DNA of 64,000 nucleotides, taken from Pigmentibacter sp. JX0631 (GTDB taxonomy: Bacteria; Bdellovibrionota_B; Oligoflexia; Silvanigrellales; Silvanigrellaceae). Of the stretch, positions 44,967-53,894 are shown in pieces (positions within the stretch are counted from its first letter, which is position 1; each line of letters starts with the position of its first letter). The notes under the pieces were generated by a model, which saw nothing but the letters and a program-made list of their open reading frames with translations, did not search any database and was not told the origin of the DNA. The DNA lies in assembly GCF_029873255.1 (NCBI RefSeq), contig NZ_CP123622.1:186001-250000 (forward strand). Reading direction: 5' to 3'. The position numbers were made by a program, and so were the translations under genes.

Positions 44967-45159
44967 ACATTATAGAGTAAAAAAAGAACCTGTTATTTAG
45001 TAGTAAGATTAAAAAAATAAGAATCATTTATTTTACTATTGACTCCTATTTTTTTTTTTTATAATAAGTCATGTATAGTTTCTCATTTTTTTTCTGCTTT
45101 AATTTCATTAAGAAGACTGATGTTGTCAAAGTAGAATTCAAAATTCGATAAGTCGTAGG

Positions 45160-45188
45160 TTGACAAATAAAACCTGCTAATTTATCTT
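45160..45188 (+). promoter_or_regulatory. Probable sigma70 promoter of the porin gene
   Basis: TTGACA (45160-45165), a 17-base spacer, then TATCTT (45183-45188). It would start transcription about 70 bases before the GTG start of the porin at 45265. The rest of the 298-base gap after tatC is AT-rich and holds nothing else I can identify. Confidence 0.55.
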
Positions 45189-45264
45189 CGAAAAGTTGTC
45201 ATATTAGGATATGTTTTATTTATATTACACTCAGATAAGCTTGTTTCTATTAAAGGAGTAATTT

Positions 45265-46707
45265 GTGAAAAGATCTGTTATTCATTGTATGGCTATCTCC
45301 GCTCTTGCCGTTGCAGGAAATTCCGCTTTTGCTGAAGAAAATAAATCTACTGAAAATAAAGAAATTAAAGTAGCAGACGCATCTAACACTACAGGTGGTA
45401 CTTTATTCTCCCAAGAACAAATTGATTTTCTTAAAAAAGAAATGCAAAAAAAAGATGTCACTGAAAATAAAATTACGTTCGCAGGTTTAGTACAATTAAA
45501 TGCAAACTTTAATGATTCTCAACGTTCTAGCGCACCAGACTTTTCTGCTTCAAAAGTGCGTCTTGGTGTAAACGTTTCAGGCGGTATAGCTTCTGGTCAA
45601 GTAGAAGTTCAACTTGCCGGTAACAAGTCATCAACTCAAACCGTTTCAAGCACTACTTCCGGTGGTCAAACTACACAAGTAACTTCTGGTGATAATGGTA
45701 ACGGAGAAGTTACAATTCGCCGTGCTCAATTAAATTTGGATGTACTAACACTAAAAGCTGATCAAAACGTATTCACAACAACAATATCACTGGGAGGTAT
45801 TCGTATTGGTGGTGGTGACACAACCGCAGCACCTGATACGACGTGGACACCAACGGGTTACGGCCGTCAAGACGGTGCATACTTAAAACAAGCAATGGTA
45901 TTTGGTAAGTCAGCAAATGTAGAACTCGGAGTGGGTGGATTCAACAATATCATAGCTGTTACAAATAACCCTTATCCTGCTACTAATAATCAAAGTGGTG
46001 GATATACCGGGTGGGGGGACGCTACTACTACTACTAAGCAAGCAAATTGGGGTAGCAACTCCTTTAGCCAGTCCATGGGAATCGCTGGTCATTTAGCTGC
46101 AACTGTAAACTTTGAGGAAGACCACTTCATAAAAGCAAAGGCTTATATTGGTAGCCAAGGTAACGCTCCAACAGATCAAGACTCTAACGGAACATTGACA
46201 AAAGCTAGAGATGTTACTCATATAGAAGCTTCTTTGCTTTATAATAACGGTGCTTTATTAGGAACTAAAGGCGTTATTTCCGGCAATGGTGTTTCAGCTT
46301 GGTATGAAAATGAAAATATTGGTCGCACAAAAACTGCTGCTAAAAGCGGTAGTGACTTTAATTATACCAATACAGCAACTGATGATTCTCAAAATGCCAC
46401 TTTAGCAGGTTTAGGTATTGCGGCGGACTCTTCCAATTACTTAACTGGCATGCTGCAAAAAGGTGACTTCATCACCTATGCTGTCAGTTATGCGATGGCT
46501 AACATAACTTTCGGAAGCAAAGCAACTTCTCAAGACTACAATGCTTCTCAATTTGCAGCATCTGTTGGATATGGGGTAAATACTTTTGAAACGGCAGTTA
46601 ACTTTGAGTTCAACAGTGCTGATACAAATATTTATGCAGATACTAATGGCGTAGTAAACAAAAAAAGCTCAACTAAGACTTACTTAACTATGGCTTATGC
46701 GTTTTAA
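45265..46707 (+). CDS. Outer-membrane porin-like protein
   Basis: 480 residues. Starts with GTG behind AAAGGAG. Signal peptide ending NSAFA, then a short linker and FSQEQIDFLKKEMQKK, a coiled segment like those that anchor some porins to the wall. The rest is a beta-barrel of amphipathic strands (KITFAGLVQLNANFN..., VRLGVNVSGG) with Gly/Thr/Asn loops. The C-terminus TYLTMAYAF ends in Phe, the Bam signal. Residues and size suggest a phosphate-selective or general porin; substrate not assigned. Confidence 0.78.
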   Translation: MKRSVIHCMAISALAVAGNSAFAEENKSTENKEIKVADASNTTGGTLFSQEQIDFLKKEMQKKDVTENKITFAGLVQLNANFNDSQRSSAPDFSASKVRLGVNVSGGIASGQVEVQLAGNKSSTQTVSSTTSGGQTTQVTSGDNGNGEVTIRRAQLNLDVLTLKADQNVFTTTISLGGIRIGGGDTTAAPDTTWTPTGYGRQDGAYLKQAMVFGKSANVELGVGGFNNIIAVTNNPYPATNNQSGGYTGWGDATTTTKQANWGSNSFSQSMGIAGHLAATVNFEEDHFIKAKAYIGSQGNAPTDQDSNGTLTKARDVTHIEASLLYNNGALLGTKGVISGNGVSAWYENENIGRTKTAAKSGSDFNYTNTATDDSQNATLAGLGIAADSSNYLTGMLQKGDFITYAVSYAMANITFGSKATSQDYNASQFAASVGYGVNTFETAVNFEFNSADTNIYADTNGVVNKKSSTKTYLTMAYAF

Positions 46708-46732
46708 TTAATTCTTCCTAGTCCTTAAATCA

Positions 46733-46775
46733 AAAGAGAGTATAATTGTTACGGTAATTATACTCTCTTTTTTTA
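46733..46775 (+). terminator. Strong intrinsic terminator after the porin gene
   Basis: AAAGAGAGTATAATT (46733-46747) pairs with AATTATACTCTCTTT (46756-46770), 15 bases without mismatch, followed by a T-run. It can also stop the convergent transcript from 46796-48193. Confidence 0.93.
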
Positions 46776-46795
46776 TTTGTTTTTTTAAATATTAA

Positions 46796-48193
46796 TCATC
46801 CACCCAAACAATAGGCAAAAGCATCGTGCAGTTGTGAATGAATAAATTCATATCCATTTTTGAGCGCTTTAGTTGGTTTAGCATGTTGTCCTGATAAAAG
46901 AAGTTCTCTCCCCATTTCGCCAAATAAAGACTCAACAAAAAGTTCTGGTATTCGTAATGAACTAGGTCTGTCCAGCGACTGAGCTAATAATTCAGAAAAT
47001 TGTGCATTTGTAACTGCATGTGGAGAAACAGAATTTACCGCTCCTGTTACTTTATCATTTGTTATTGAAAATAAGATAAGTCCAAGCACATCAATAATAG
47101 AAATCCAAGACACCATTTGCCGCCCCGATCCAAAAGGCCCTCCCAAACACAATCGATACGGGGTATACATTTTCTTTAATACACCCCCTGATAAAGATAA
47201 AATAGTTCCAAAACGTAAATGGACGACTCTTATTCCCGATTCGTTTGCAGTTTTAGCTGCCTGTTCCCAATCTCTTGCTAAATTTGCTAAAAATCCTTCA
47301 CCAAGCTTTGAATCCTCATGTAAAATATCATCATAATCTCGGCTTCCAAATATCCCTATACCAGAAGCAGAAATAAAAGTTTTGGGTTTATTCTTTAATT
47401 GTTTACTTAACGCTTGACATAATGCTGTTGTAAAATGAATTCTACTATTGATTAATTGTTGTTTGCGCTGCTCACTCCATTTTTGTGATGCAATATTTTC
47501 TCCCGCTAAATGCACAACTGCATCAAGGTTTTCAAGATTTTCAGGATTTATAAATTCTCCTTTTTCACTATTCCAAATGGCAAAATTATGCTTTTCAGCT
47601 TCATTAATTTCCATATTTCTTCGGACTAGTTTTATTACCTGATGTCCACCGGAAGTTAAGAATGGAATTAAACTACTTCCTACTAATCCTGAAGATCCAG
47701 TAACTAAAATTTTAAGTTTTTTTTGAGAATATTTAGCATGCAAATACAAATCATATTTTAACGTTCTATGTCGATAACTAAACAACTTATTCAATCTATC
47801 TTCAACAAATGTATGTCCAAGAAAATTAGAAATCATACCAATCGGTAAACTAAACTCAATTTGATCGGTTAATTTACATTTTTTATCTTCTATTTTATCA
47901 AACTTATGCAGATGTTTATAAAACGCAAAAGGGCCTTTTAATTGGATATCTTCAAATTGTTTATTTTGTAAATAATTTTGATGCAATGCTTGAAATGTGA
48001 TGGGTAAAATTCCAATTTTGGTTTTTACTGTTATTGAATCACCATTTTTTATTGTTCCCTTCTTATCAAGCAATTCTGTAGGCATCCATGGAGGTAACAG
48101 CCGAAAAAAGGCTCCTTCTCTTTCGTGCCATTGAAAGGCTTCTTCACAGGATACTGGGATAGTAGAACTTCGAGAAAAAAAATGATGTTGCAT
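46796..48193 (-). CDS. TIGR01777-family NAD(P)-dependent epimerase-like protein with N-terminal SRPBCC domain
   Basis: 465 residues. Residues 1-150 form a START/SRPBCC-type ligand-binding domain (opening FFSRSSTIPVSCEEAFQWH). From about 157 a short-chain dehydrogenase fold follows with ILVTGSSGLVGSSLIPFL (nucleotide site), NLDAVVHLAGENI and FISASGIGIFGSR, where the usual YxxxK pair is absent, as is normal for the YfcH-like TIGR01777 group. Physiological substrate unknown for the family. The fused SRPBCC arrangement occurs in other bacteria. Confidence 0.85.
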   Translation of the reverse strand: MQHHFFSRSSTIPVSCEEAFQWHEREGAFFRLLPPWMPTELLDKKGTIKNGDSITVKTKIGILPITFQALHQNYLQNKQFEDIQLKGPFAFYKHLHKFDKIEDKKCKLTDQIEFSLPIGMISNFLGHTFVEDRLNKLFSYRHRTLKYDLYLHAKYSQKKLKILVTGSSGLVGSSLIPFLTSGGHQVIKLVRRNMEINEAEKHNFAIWNSEKGEFINPENLENLDAVVHLAGENIASQKWSEQRKQQLINSRIHFTTALCQALSKQLKNKPKTFISASGIGIFGSRDYDDILHEDSKLGEGFLANLARDWEQAAKTANESGIRVVHLRFGTILSLSGGVLKKMYTPYRLCLGGPFGSGRQMVSWISIIDVLGLILFSITNDKVTGAVNSVSPHAVTNAQFSELLAQSLDRPSSLRIPELFVESLFGEMGRELLLSGQHAKPTKALKNGYEFIHSQLHDAFAYCLGG

Positions 48194-48250
48194 AAAAAAC
48201 TCCTGATAAATTCTCAGTAAATTGAGCTTATCAGGAAAAAGTAAAATAAA

Positions 48251-48279
48251 AAAGTTAAAGAAAAATAAGCTTTAACTTT
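48251..48279 (-). terminator. Terminator after the bolA-glutaredoxin genes
   Basis: Stem of ten bases, AAAGTTAAAG (48251-48260) with CTTTAACTTT (48270-48279). On the minus strand it is followed by TTTTTATTTTAC. It lies about 30 bases beyond the glutaredoxin stop. Confidence 0.75.
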
Positions 48280-48309
48280 CTTGCAAATGAAAAGTACTTT
48301 AACTCTTAA

Positions 48310-48621
48310 TTATTTTTGCATACCAAGTTTTTCATGCAATTCACCAGACTGATACATTTCAACAAAAATATCGCAACCTCCAATGAACTCACCTTTGATA
48401 AAAATTTGTGGAGACGTAGGCCAGTTGTTCATTTCTTTTAAGGTTTGCCATAAAGCAGGATCACTATCCATATCATTTGCATGATACGGTTTTCCTAATT
48501 GAGCTAATGTCCTAATTACTTTTGCTGAAAATCCACAGCGCGGAGCATCGGGAGTTCCACGCATGTACACCATAATTTCATTTTCTTTGATGTCTTTTTC
48601 AATTTTTTCTTTCCAATCCAT
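48310..48621 (-). CDS. grxD: Monothiol glutaredoxin (Grx4/GrxD family)
   Basis: 103 residues. The monothiol CGFS site is at C29 (PDAPRCGFSAKV), and the GSH-binding parts WPTSPQIFIKGEFIGGCDI are complete. CGFS glutaredoxins hold [2Fe-2S] clusters and pass them to targets, often together with BolA. A bolA gene lies 25 bases upstream on the same strand, so the two are likely cotranscribed. Confidence 0.95.
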   Translation of the reverse strand: MDWKEKIEKDIKENEIMVYMRGTPDAPRCGFSAKVIRTLAQLGKPYHANDMDSDPALWQTLKEMNNWPTSPQIFIKGEFIGGCDIFVEMYQSGELHEKLGMQK

Positions 48622-48646
48622 ACTAAAAACTCCTTAACTCAGATGT

Positions 48647-48907
48647 CTAAATATTTTTATTTTTTTCATTTTCCCATTGTGTTTGGGTAAAAGCTTTAAT
48701 GGTAAGAGCATGCACTTCGCCTGTTTCCATTTCCTCTTTGAAGAGATCCATTATCATGCGATGCCGCTTTAACGATGACAAACCTTCAAAAGAATTAGAA
48801 ACAACAACCACTGAGTAGTGATCTGTTCCACCTGAAAATTCATTTACAGAGCAAAGGGTATTTGGGATACCATTTTCAATTCTTTGCTTAACTTCATGAC
48901 TTAACAC
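48647..48907 (-). CDS. BolA family protein
   Basis: 86 residues with the class II KH-like BolA fold: HYSVVVVSNSFEGLSSLKRHRMI is the core helix-turn-helix, with the His that ligates the shared Fe-S cluster, and EVHALTIKAFTQTQW is the last strand and helix. It pairs with the adjacent CGFS glutaredoxin in iron-sulfur handling. It follows an unknown gene by about 33 bases. Confidence 0.92.
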   Translation of the reverse strand: MLSHEVKQRIENGIPNTLCSVNEFSGGTDHYSVVVVSNSFEGLSSLKRHRMIMDLFKEEMETGEVHALTIKAFTQTQWENEKNKNI

Positions 48908-48940
48908 TCTTATACCTCTAATTAAACAGATTAATAACTG

Positions 48941-49447
48941 CTACGGATGTGAAGCCACCAATCGAAGAGTTTGGGGCAAAGCTCGACATCCAGATACTAA
49001 AAAAGAACTCAAGTAGTTTTGAGCAACTAATTCGGGATTAACAAGTTGCCCATCATTTACACAACGCCAAAATATGCCATTTTGCTCATTTTGTTTCAAT
49101 TCAAAATCGTATGCCAAATAATTTCTTTGACTATCTACATGAACTTGAACTGTACGGACTTGAATAACCTTCCCATTTTGGGAAATAATCATTTTATCGC
49201 CAGCTTTTAAAATAATGAGTCCTGTTCTTGGCATTGATAAAGGAAGCACTTGAACTGTTTCATTAGGTTTTATTTCAGATATTATTGAATTTAAATGTGA
49301 GGCATAATCAATCATTTTAGAACACAGTTCTTCCAAAAAAACATTTACCGCAAACCGAACAAGCTGTTGGTTCACAGAAGGTGCTAATGTTTTTCCTAGA
49401 TTTACCCTTGCAAGGTTTTCTATCCAGATTTGTTCGGACTGCTTCAT
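48941..49447 (-). CDS. Conserved-looking cytoplasmic protein of unknown function
   Basis: 168 residues, no signal peptide or membrane segment. The N-terminal half is helical (IWIENLARVNLGKTLAPSVN), the C-terminal half is a beta-rich segment (GDKMIISQNGKVIQVRTVQV...FWRCVNDGQLV). I do not recognise the family. It stands 33 bases upstream of bolA on the same strand, so it may share the Grx-BolA transcript. The ATG lies downstream of a T-rich leader; AGTAATCC is the only weak ribosome-site candidate. Confidence 0.6.
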   Translation of the reverse strand: MKQSEQIWIENLARVNLGKTLAPSVNQQLVRFAVNVFLEELCSKMIDYASHLNSIISEIKPNETVQVLPLSMPRTGLIILKAGDKMIISQNGKVIQVRTVQVHVDSQRNYLAYDFELKQNEQNGIFWRCVNDGQLVNPELVAQNYLSSFLVSGCRALPQTLRLVASHP

Positions 49448-49554
49448 GTTGCATTACCTCAAGTAATCCTAGTTTTTTTATAATTTAAGATTACCTTACA
49501 CATTTTTAGTTACCACTCTCCTTAATAATAGCGGAACACTTTCTAAAATTGTCA

Positions 49555-50301
49555 TTAAGAGATATCTCTGTCAATTAATTTTAACTCATTTAAAACTTTT
49601 TTTGCTGATTTTTCCCAAGGGATAAAAAAAATAGATGCTGGTAAGTTATCAACTATTGCAATTCCAAAGTATGACATTAAAATTTTTATAGTAGTATTAA
49701 TCACTTGACCTGACTTAGCTGAAAAAATAAGATCACATTCAGATATTTTTTTTTCTCCGATTATATCATTTAAAAATTTTACACATAAATTATAGTCAAT
49801 TTCTTTTGTATCATAAACAGGTACACTATACAGCTTTAAATTTACATATTTTTCATTCTCAAATATAATTTGTGTTGTTTTTCCTGATAATCCAGTAAAG
49901 ATATAAATGTTTCTATTTTCAATAATAATTTTATTTAAATCTTGAATTAAAGACTTTAAACCTAATTCATTTTTGGGATAGATGATATTATCTGTTAGCT
50001 TACAAAGCGTTGAAGGAAATACTTCTTTCACATAATTTGCAGTTTGTTCTCCAACTGTTCCTATACAAAAACACTTCGAAAAGAAATTAGTTATCTCAAT
50101 GTTACTTTTAAATTTAAGAAGAAAAAAATCCACCGCATGTTTACTTGTAAAACAAATACCAAAAGATTCCAAACACTTAAAACCAAAATTAAATTCTAGT
50201 GGAATTAAATCTAATACAGGAAAAAAAAATGCGTCTTTTTTTGTAGACTTGTCTCCAAAAATTCCAGCCTCAATATAGATTTTTTCCCGAATTTTTTGCA
50301 T
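49555..50301 (-). CDS. hemD: Uroporphyrinogen-III synthase HemD (divergent)
   Basis: 248 residues. HemD closes hydroxymethylbilane to uroporphyrinogen III. The two-domain fold is recognisable from GICFTSKHAVDFFLLKF (usual FTSxNAV) and CIGTVGEQTANYVKE, then IYIFTGLSGKTTQ in domain two and SAKSGQVINTTIKI. HemD evolves fast and this one is typical in lacking strict motifs. Position immediately after hemC supports the call. Last gene of the operon. Confidence 0.85.
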   Translation of the reverse strand: MQKIREKIYIEAGIFGDKSTKKDAFFFPVLDLIPLEFNFGFKCLESFGICFTSKHAVDFFLLKFKSNIEITNFFSKCFCIGTVGEQTANYVKEVFPSTLCKLTDNIIYPKNELGLKSLIQDLNKIIIENRNIYIFTGLSGKTTQIIFENEKYVNLKLYSVPVYDTKEIDYNLCVKFLNDIIGEKKISECDLIFSAKSGQVINTTIKILMSYFGIAIVDNLPASIFFIPWEKSAKKVLNELKLIDRDIS

Positions 50302-50316
50302 AAAAGCACTATCTCG

Positions 50317-51405
50317 CTAGTTTTCTGAAAAATCAGCAACTGCTGAAAAGTCATTGTGTAATAAAAACTGCTTCACTTCATTAGCAATGAAAGATTGACA
50401 TAATTTTTCAAAAAATTTAGAAAATTGAGCATCAGATTCTTTTAACAATGTTTCTAAAATTGAAGGAAATAAAGGAGGAATCAACATAACCGCCTCACGT
50501 ATATTTCCATTTCTTTCACAGATTACGTATAATTTATCTTTCTCGCAACATACACCAACAGCTGAGTGACAATCTCCACCTAATAAAAATAAGGTTAACC
50601 TTTCAAGAGCAGCTTGCATAACTGTACTAGAGTGAGATATCTTTAAAACATTCGTGAATAAAAGTTTATTTTCCTCATCTTTTAATTCTACTGCCACAAC
50701 CCCTTGTGCTGGAGCTGGGATAAATAAAGAAATGGGAAGTAAAAACATTTTCTTTTTGTCAAATAAATTTAATCGCTGTAAACCAGCTTCGGCTAAAATG
50801 ATCGCTGAAAATTCATTATTGTTTAGTTTCGTTAGACGAGTATCTACATTACCTCTTAAAACCTGAAGATTTAAATTTGGTGACAAATGTTTTTTTAAGA
50901 GCATTTGTCTTCTAGAACTTGTTGTGCCAATAGGTAACTTAAAAAACGAATTACATTGGAATAATATACTTTTGAGTTTATTAAAATCAGACTCATTTTC
51001 TAAAGAAAAAGATGGATCAATTTTTTCCATTTCCGATAAAATAATAGGCGATAAAAGTAAAACATCATGTTTCCCAGCTCTTGGTAATAAAGATACAACT
51101 GAAAGACCTTTTGTTTGGGTAACAGGAAGATCTTTCATACTATGCACAGCTAAATGTGCATTATTAGTTAAAATTGCTTCTTGAATTTCTTTAATAAATA
51201 ATCCTTTTCCCGTTGCTAAATGTGGATTATTACTTTTTTCTAACTGAATATTTGATAACTGAGTTTTTTGTAATTTATCACCTGTCGTAGTTAAGGGTAA
51301 CAATTCTACCGTAACACCTAAATTGGTCAATAAATTCTGCACAGTTTCAGCTTGCCACAAAGCTAATGGACTTTTTCTTGTTGCGATTTTAAATTCCTGT
51401 TGCAT
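50317..51405 (-). CDS. hemC: Porphobilinogen deaminase HemC
   Basis: 362 residues, about 50 longer than E. coli HemC. It polymerises four porphobilinogens to hydroxymethylbilane. ATRKSPLALWQAE opens the protein, HSMKDLP carries the catalytic Asp (D92), and GGDCHSAVG holds the dipyrromethane-binding Cys279. The extra length is partly an insertion of about 25 residues between VLLLSP and PIGTTSSRRQ (residues about 120-157). The Leu in the usual GTSSLRRQ is a Ser here. Sits between hemA and hemD. Confidence 0.95.
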   Translation of the reverse strand: MQQEFKIATRKSPLALWQAETVQNLLTNLGVTVELLPLTTTGDKLQKTQLSNIQLEKSNNPHLATGKGLFIKEIQEAILTNNAHLAVHSMKDLPVTQTKGLSVVSLLPRAGKHDVLLLSPIILSEMEKIDPSFSLENESDFNKLKSILFQCNSFFKLPIGTTSSRRQMLLKKHLSPNLNLQVLRGNVDTRLTKLNNNEFSAIILAEAGLQRLNLFDKKKMFLLPISLFIPAPAQGVVAVELKDEENKLLFTNVLKISHSSTVMQAALERLTLFLLGGDCHSAVGVCCEKDKLYVICERNGNIREAVMLIPPLFPSILETLLKESDAQFSKFFEKLCQSFIANEVKQFLLHNDFSAVADFSEN

Positions 51406-51432
51406 GAAAACAATCTTTCTGACTTTAGTAAT

Positions 51433-52815
51433 TTATTTTTCTTGATATTTATTTTTAACAGGAAATTTTAAAATATTTTCTTCTTTAATAAAATTACCTG
51501 GTAGTAATGGTTGTTCAGATAGTTTAAAAAGAAAATTTAGTAAATCACCTACAGTTTCAATTTCTGAATCTATCTTTATATTATTCTTAGCTAATAATGC
51601 TGGAATTGAAACCATTTTCTTCGCTATTGCATCAGAAATTATTTTTGGAGTTACTTTTTTACCGTTATTCAGCTCTTTAAAGTATCTATTCACTTCATAA
51701 TCAACTACATTTTTTACCCAAATATGAAATTTTCCAACATTTGCTAAATTTTGTTTTTGAATTTCTGTGAAGATATAATCTTGAACTTCATTTTCTATTA
51801 TTTTTTCAGCATGACTAGCAGCTAATAATCTAGATTCTCTATTTTTTTCCATCACGGAATCGAGATCATCAACATTAAATAAAAATAGATTTTCTATTTC
51901 TGAAATAGATGGATCAATTTTTCTTGGTACACTGATATCGACCATTACAGATAATTTTCCATATCTCTTTTTTGAGTATTTTTTTAGATGTTTCTTTTCT
52001 AACAGAAACTGACTTCCACCTGCAGCTGCAATACAAATATCATATTCATCAATTTTTTCTAGCGCACTTTCAAGTTCCAAAGGCCATGCCTGTCCTAAAT
52101 CCAATGCTAATTTTTCAGCATGAACAAAAGTTCTATTTGCAATAAAAACATATTTAGCTTTGGAAAAAAGTAAATGCTGGGCAGTGATTCGAGCCATTTC
52201 TCCTGCACCAATGATTAGTATTTTTTTATCGATAATATTATCGAAAACTCTAGCAATGATATCAATTGCTGCGTGACCTATTGAAATTCCATTACGACCT
52301 ATCTCAGTTTCTGTTCTCACTTTTTTGGCAACTCGAAAACATCGATTGAAGATGGGCCCTGCTAAATTATTTGCAAATCCTAATTCAACTGCTAATAAAT
52401 ATGCTTCTTTCACTTGACCTAAAATTTGTGGTTCACCGACAACTAATGAATTTAAACTTGCTGTAACTTTAAATAAGTGGCGCAAAGCATCTAAATCATA
52501 AAAAAACTGTAAATAATTTGCTAAATAATTCGAAGATAAATTTTTAAAAAACTCTTTTTTTTCTATTAAATAATCAGAATAAAGCTTTAAATAAACTTGG
52601 CTAATTTGTTGAACAGAGACACTTCCAAAAAAACAGACATCATATCGATTGCATGTACTGATTATGACAAATTCAATTTGCTCAAAAGGAAATAATTCTT
52701 TCCAAACATCGTTCATTTTTTGTGAAGTTCCTATTGTTGCCCATGCTTCTCTTAATTCGACTGGACAAGATTTATAGTGAACTGCGCAATAGGTAAAAAA
52801 ATGTGAATTTACCAT
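51433..52815 (-). CDS. hemA: Glutamyl-tRNA reductase HemA
   Basis: 460 residues. HemA reduces glutamyl-tRNA to glutamate-1-semialdehyde, the first step of C5-pathway tetrapyrrole synthesis. The catalytic Cys is C55 in IISTCNRYDV. VVGEPQILGQVKEAY and the NADPH part ILIIGAGEMARITAQHL are intact, and the C-terminal dimer helix is present. The order hemX-ansA-hemA-hemC-hemD on the minus strand suggests one transcript; hemL and hemB are not here. Confidence 0.96.
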   Translation of the reverse strand: MVNSHFFTYCAVHYKSCPVELREAWATIGTSQKMNDVWKELFPFEQIEFVIISTCNRYDVCFFGSVSVQQISQVYLKLYSDYLIEKKEFFKNLSSNYLANYLQFFYDLDALRHLFKVTASLNSLVVGEPQILGQVKEAYLLAVELGFANNLAGPIFNRCFRVAKKVRTETEIGRNGISIGHAAIDIIARVFDNIIDKKILIIGAGEMARITAQHLLFSKAKYVFIANRTFVHAEKLALDLGQAWPLELESALEKIDEYDICIAAAGGSQFLLEKKHLKKYSKKRYGKLSVMVDISVPRKIDPSISEIENLFLFNVDDLDSVMEKNRESRLLAASHAEKIIENEVQDYIFTEIQKQNLANVGKFHIWVKNVVDYEVNRYFKELNNGKKVTPKIISDAIAKKMVSIPALLAKNNIKIDSEIETVGDLLNFLFKLSEQPLLPGNFIKEENILKFPVKNKYQEK

Positions 52816-52827
52816 TTCATTCCTCTT

Positions 52828-53871
52828 TTAATTGCCTTGTATAGAAGCTATATTCTGGCATTCAAATGCTAATGGTGTTGCAAAAAATAATTGTCTTTTT
52901 TCAAATGGGATTTTTCGTCCCAGCATAATCATTAATTTCACACTAGCGGCTTCAAATGTCATATCTAAAGCAGATATCCCTCCCAAAGCAGCAAATCGTC
53001 TTCCATTTTCATATAACTGCAAATCTACACTTCCCGATTCACACTGAGTAGAAATTACAATTGGTATTTGTCTATCTAATGCTCTTTCAAATAATTCTAA
53101 CCAAATTTTACCTGCAATGGGAAGATTTCCAGCCCCAAATCCTTGAATAATTATTCCTTCCGTGGAAGATAAAAGTCCTTCAATAAAAGTAATTGATGGC
53201 AGTGCACCAGGGACACACATTAATGAAGTAATATTTCCATTTATTTCTGAATTTATACTTGGAGCATGGCGTTTTGCCTCTGGTAAAATTGAGTTTATAA
53301 CTTTTTTACTTAACTTTATATTTACCCCAAAACTGCCAATTATGGGAGAATTATAGCTTTTATAAGCATATAAATGTTCATTACTATATTTAGTTGCACG
53401 TGTCGCACGATGCACTTTACTATCAAAACAGATCATTACTTCTGGAATTCCATGAGTCGCCAATTCAACAGCATCGATCATGTTCATCCTTGCATCGCTA
53501 CGTAATGCAGTGAGAGGGCGTTGCGCTCCTGTAAACACAACTGGTTTTGTTAATCCACCAAGAAAAAAAGCTAGTGCAGATGCAGTCCAGGCCATTGTAT
53601 CCGTTCCATGCACAACGACAAATCCATCACATTGAGACCAACATTCATAAATTGTTTTTGCTAATAGTTTCCAAATATCAATTGTCACATCTGATGAATC
53701 AATATTACAAATAACCTTTAAATCGATATCAGCTAAAGATGCTAATTCGGGAATTTGTTGTAACAAATTTTCTCGAAGATTTGACGAATGTTGTTTTGCA
53801 GCGGTTTGGCCACTTCCTAAAACCATTGCAAACGTCCCACCAGTATGGAGGATTAAAACTTTTTTTCTCAT
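52828..53871 (-). CDS. ansA: L-asparaginase (type I, cytoplasmic)
   Basis: 347 residues, no signal peptide. The first nucleophile motif is LHTGGTFAM (Thr in TGGT), the second VVHGTDTMAWTASAL (HGTDTM). It converts asparagine to aspartate and ammonia. It sits 12 bases before hemA and 23 bases after hemX, inside the tetrapyrrole operon, where an asparaginase is unusual. A role in glutaminyl- or glutamyl-linked supply is conceivable but not shown. Confidence 0.9.
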   Translation of the reverse strand: MRKKVLILHTGGTFAMVLGSGQTAAKQHSSNLRENLLQQIPELASLADIDLKVICNIDSSDVTIDIWKLLAKTIYECWSQCDGFVVVHGTDTMAWTASALAFFLGGLTKPVVFTGAQRPLTALRSDARMNMIDAVELATHGIPEVMICFDSKVHRATRATKYSNEHLYAYKSYNSPIIGSFGVNIKLSKKVINSILPEAKRHAPSINSEINGNITSLMCVPGALPSITFIEGLLSSTEGIIIQGFGAGNLPIAGKIWLELFERALDRQIPIVISTQCESGSVDLQLYENGRRFAALGGISALDMTFEAASVKLMIMLGRKIPFEKRQLFFATPLAFECQNIASIQGN

Positions 53872-53894
53872 AAATAACTACTAACTTTCTTAAT

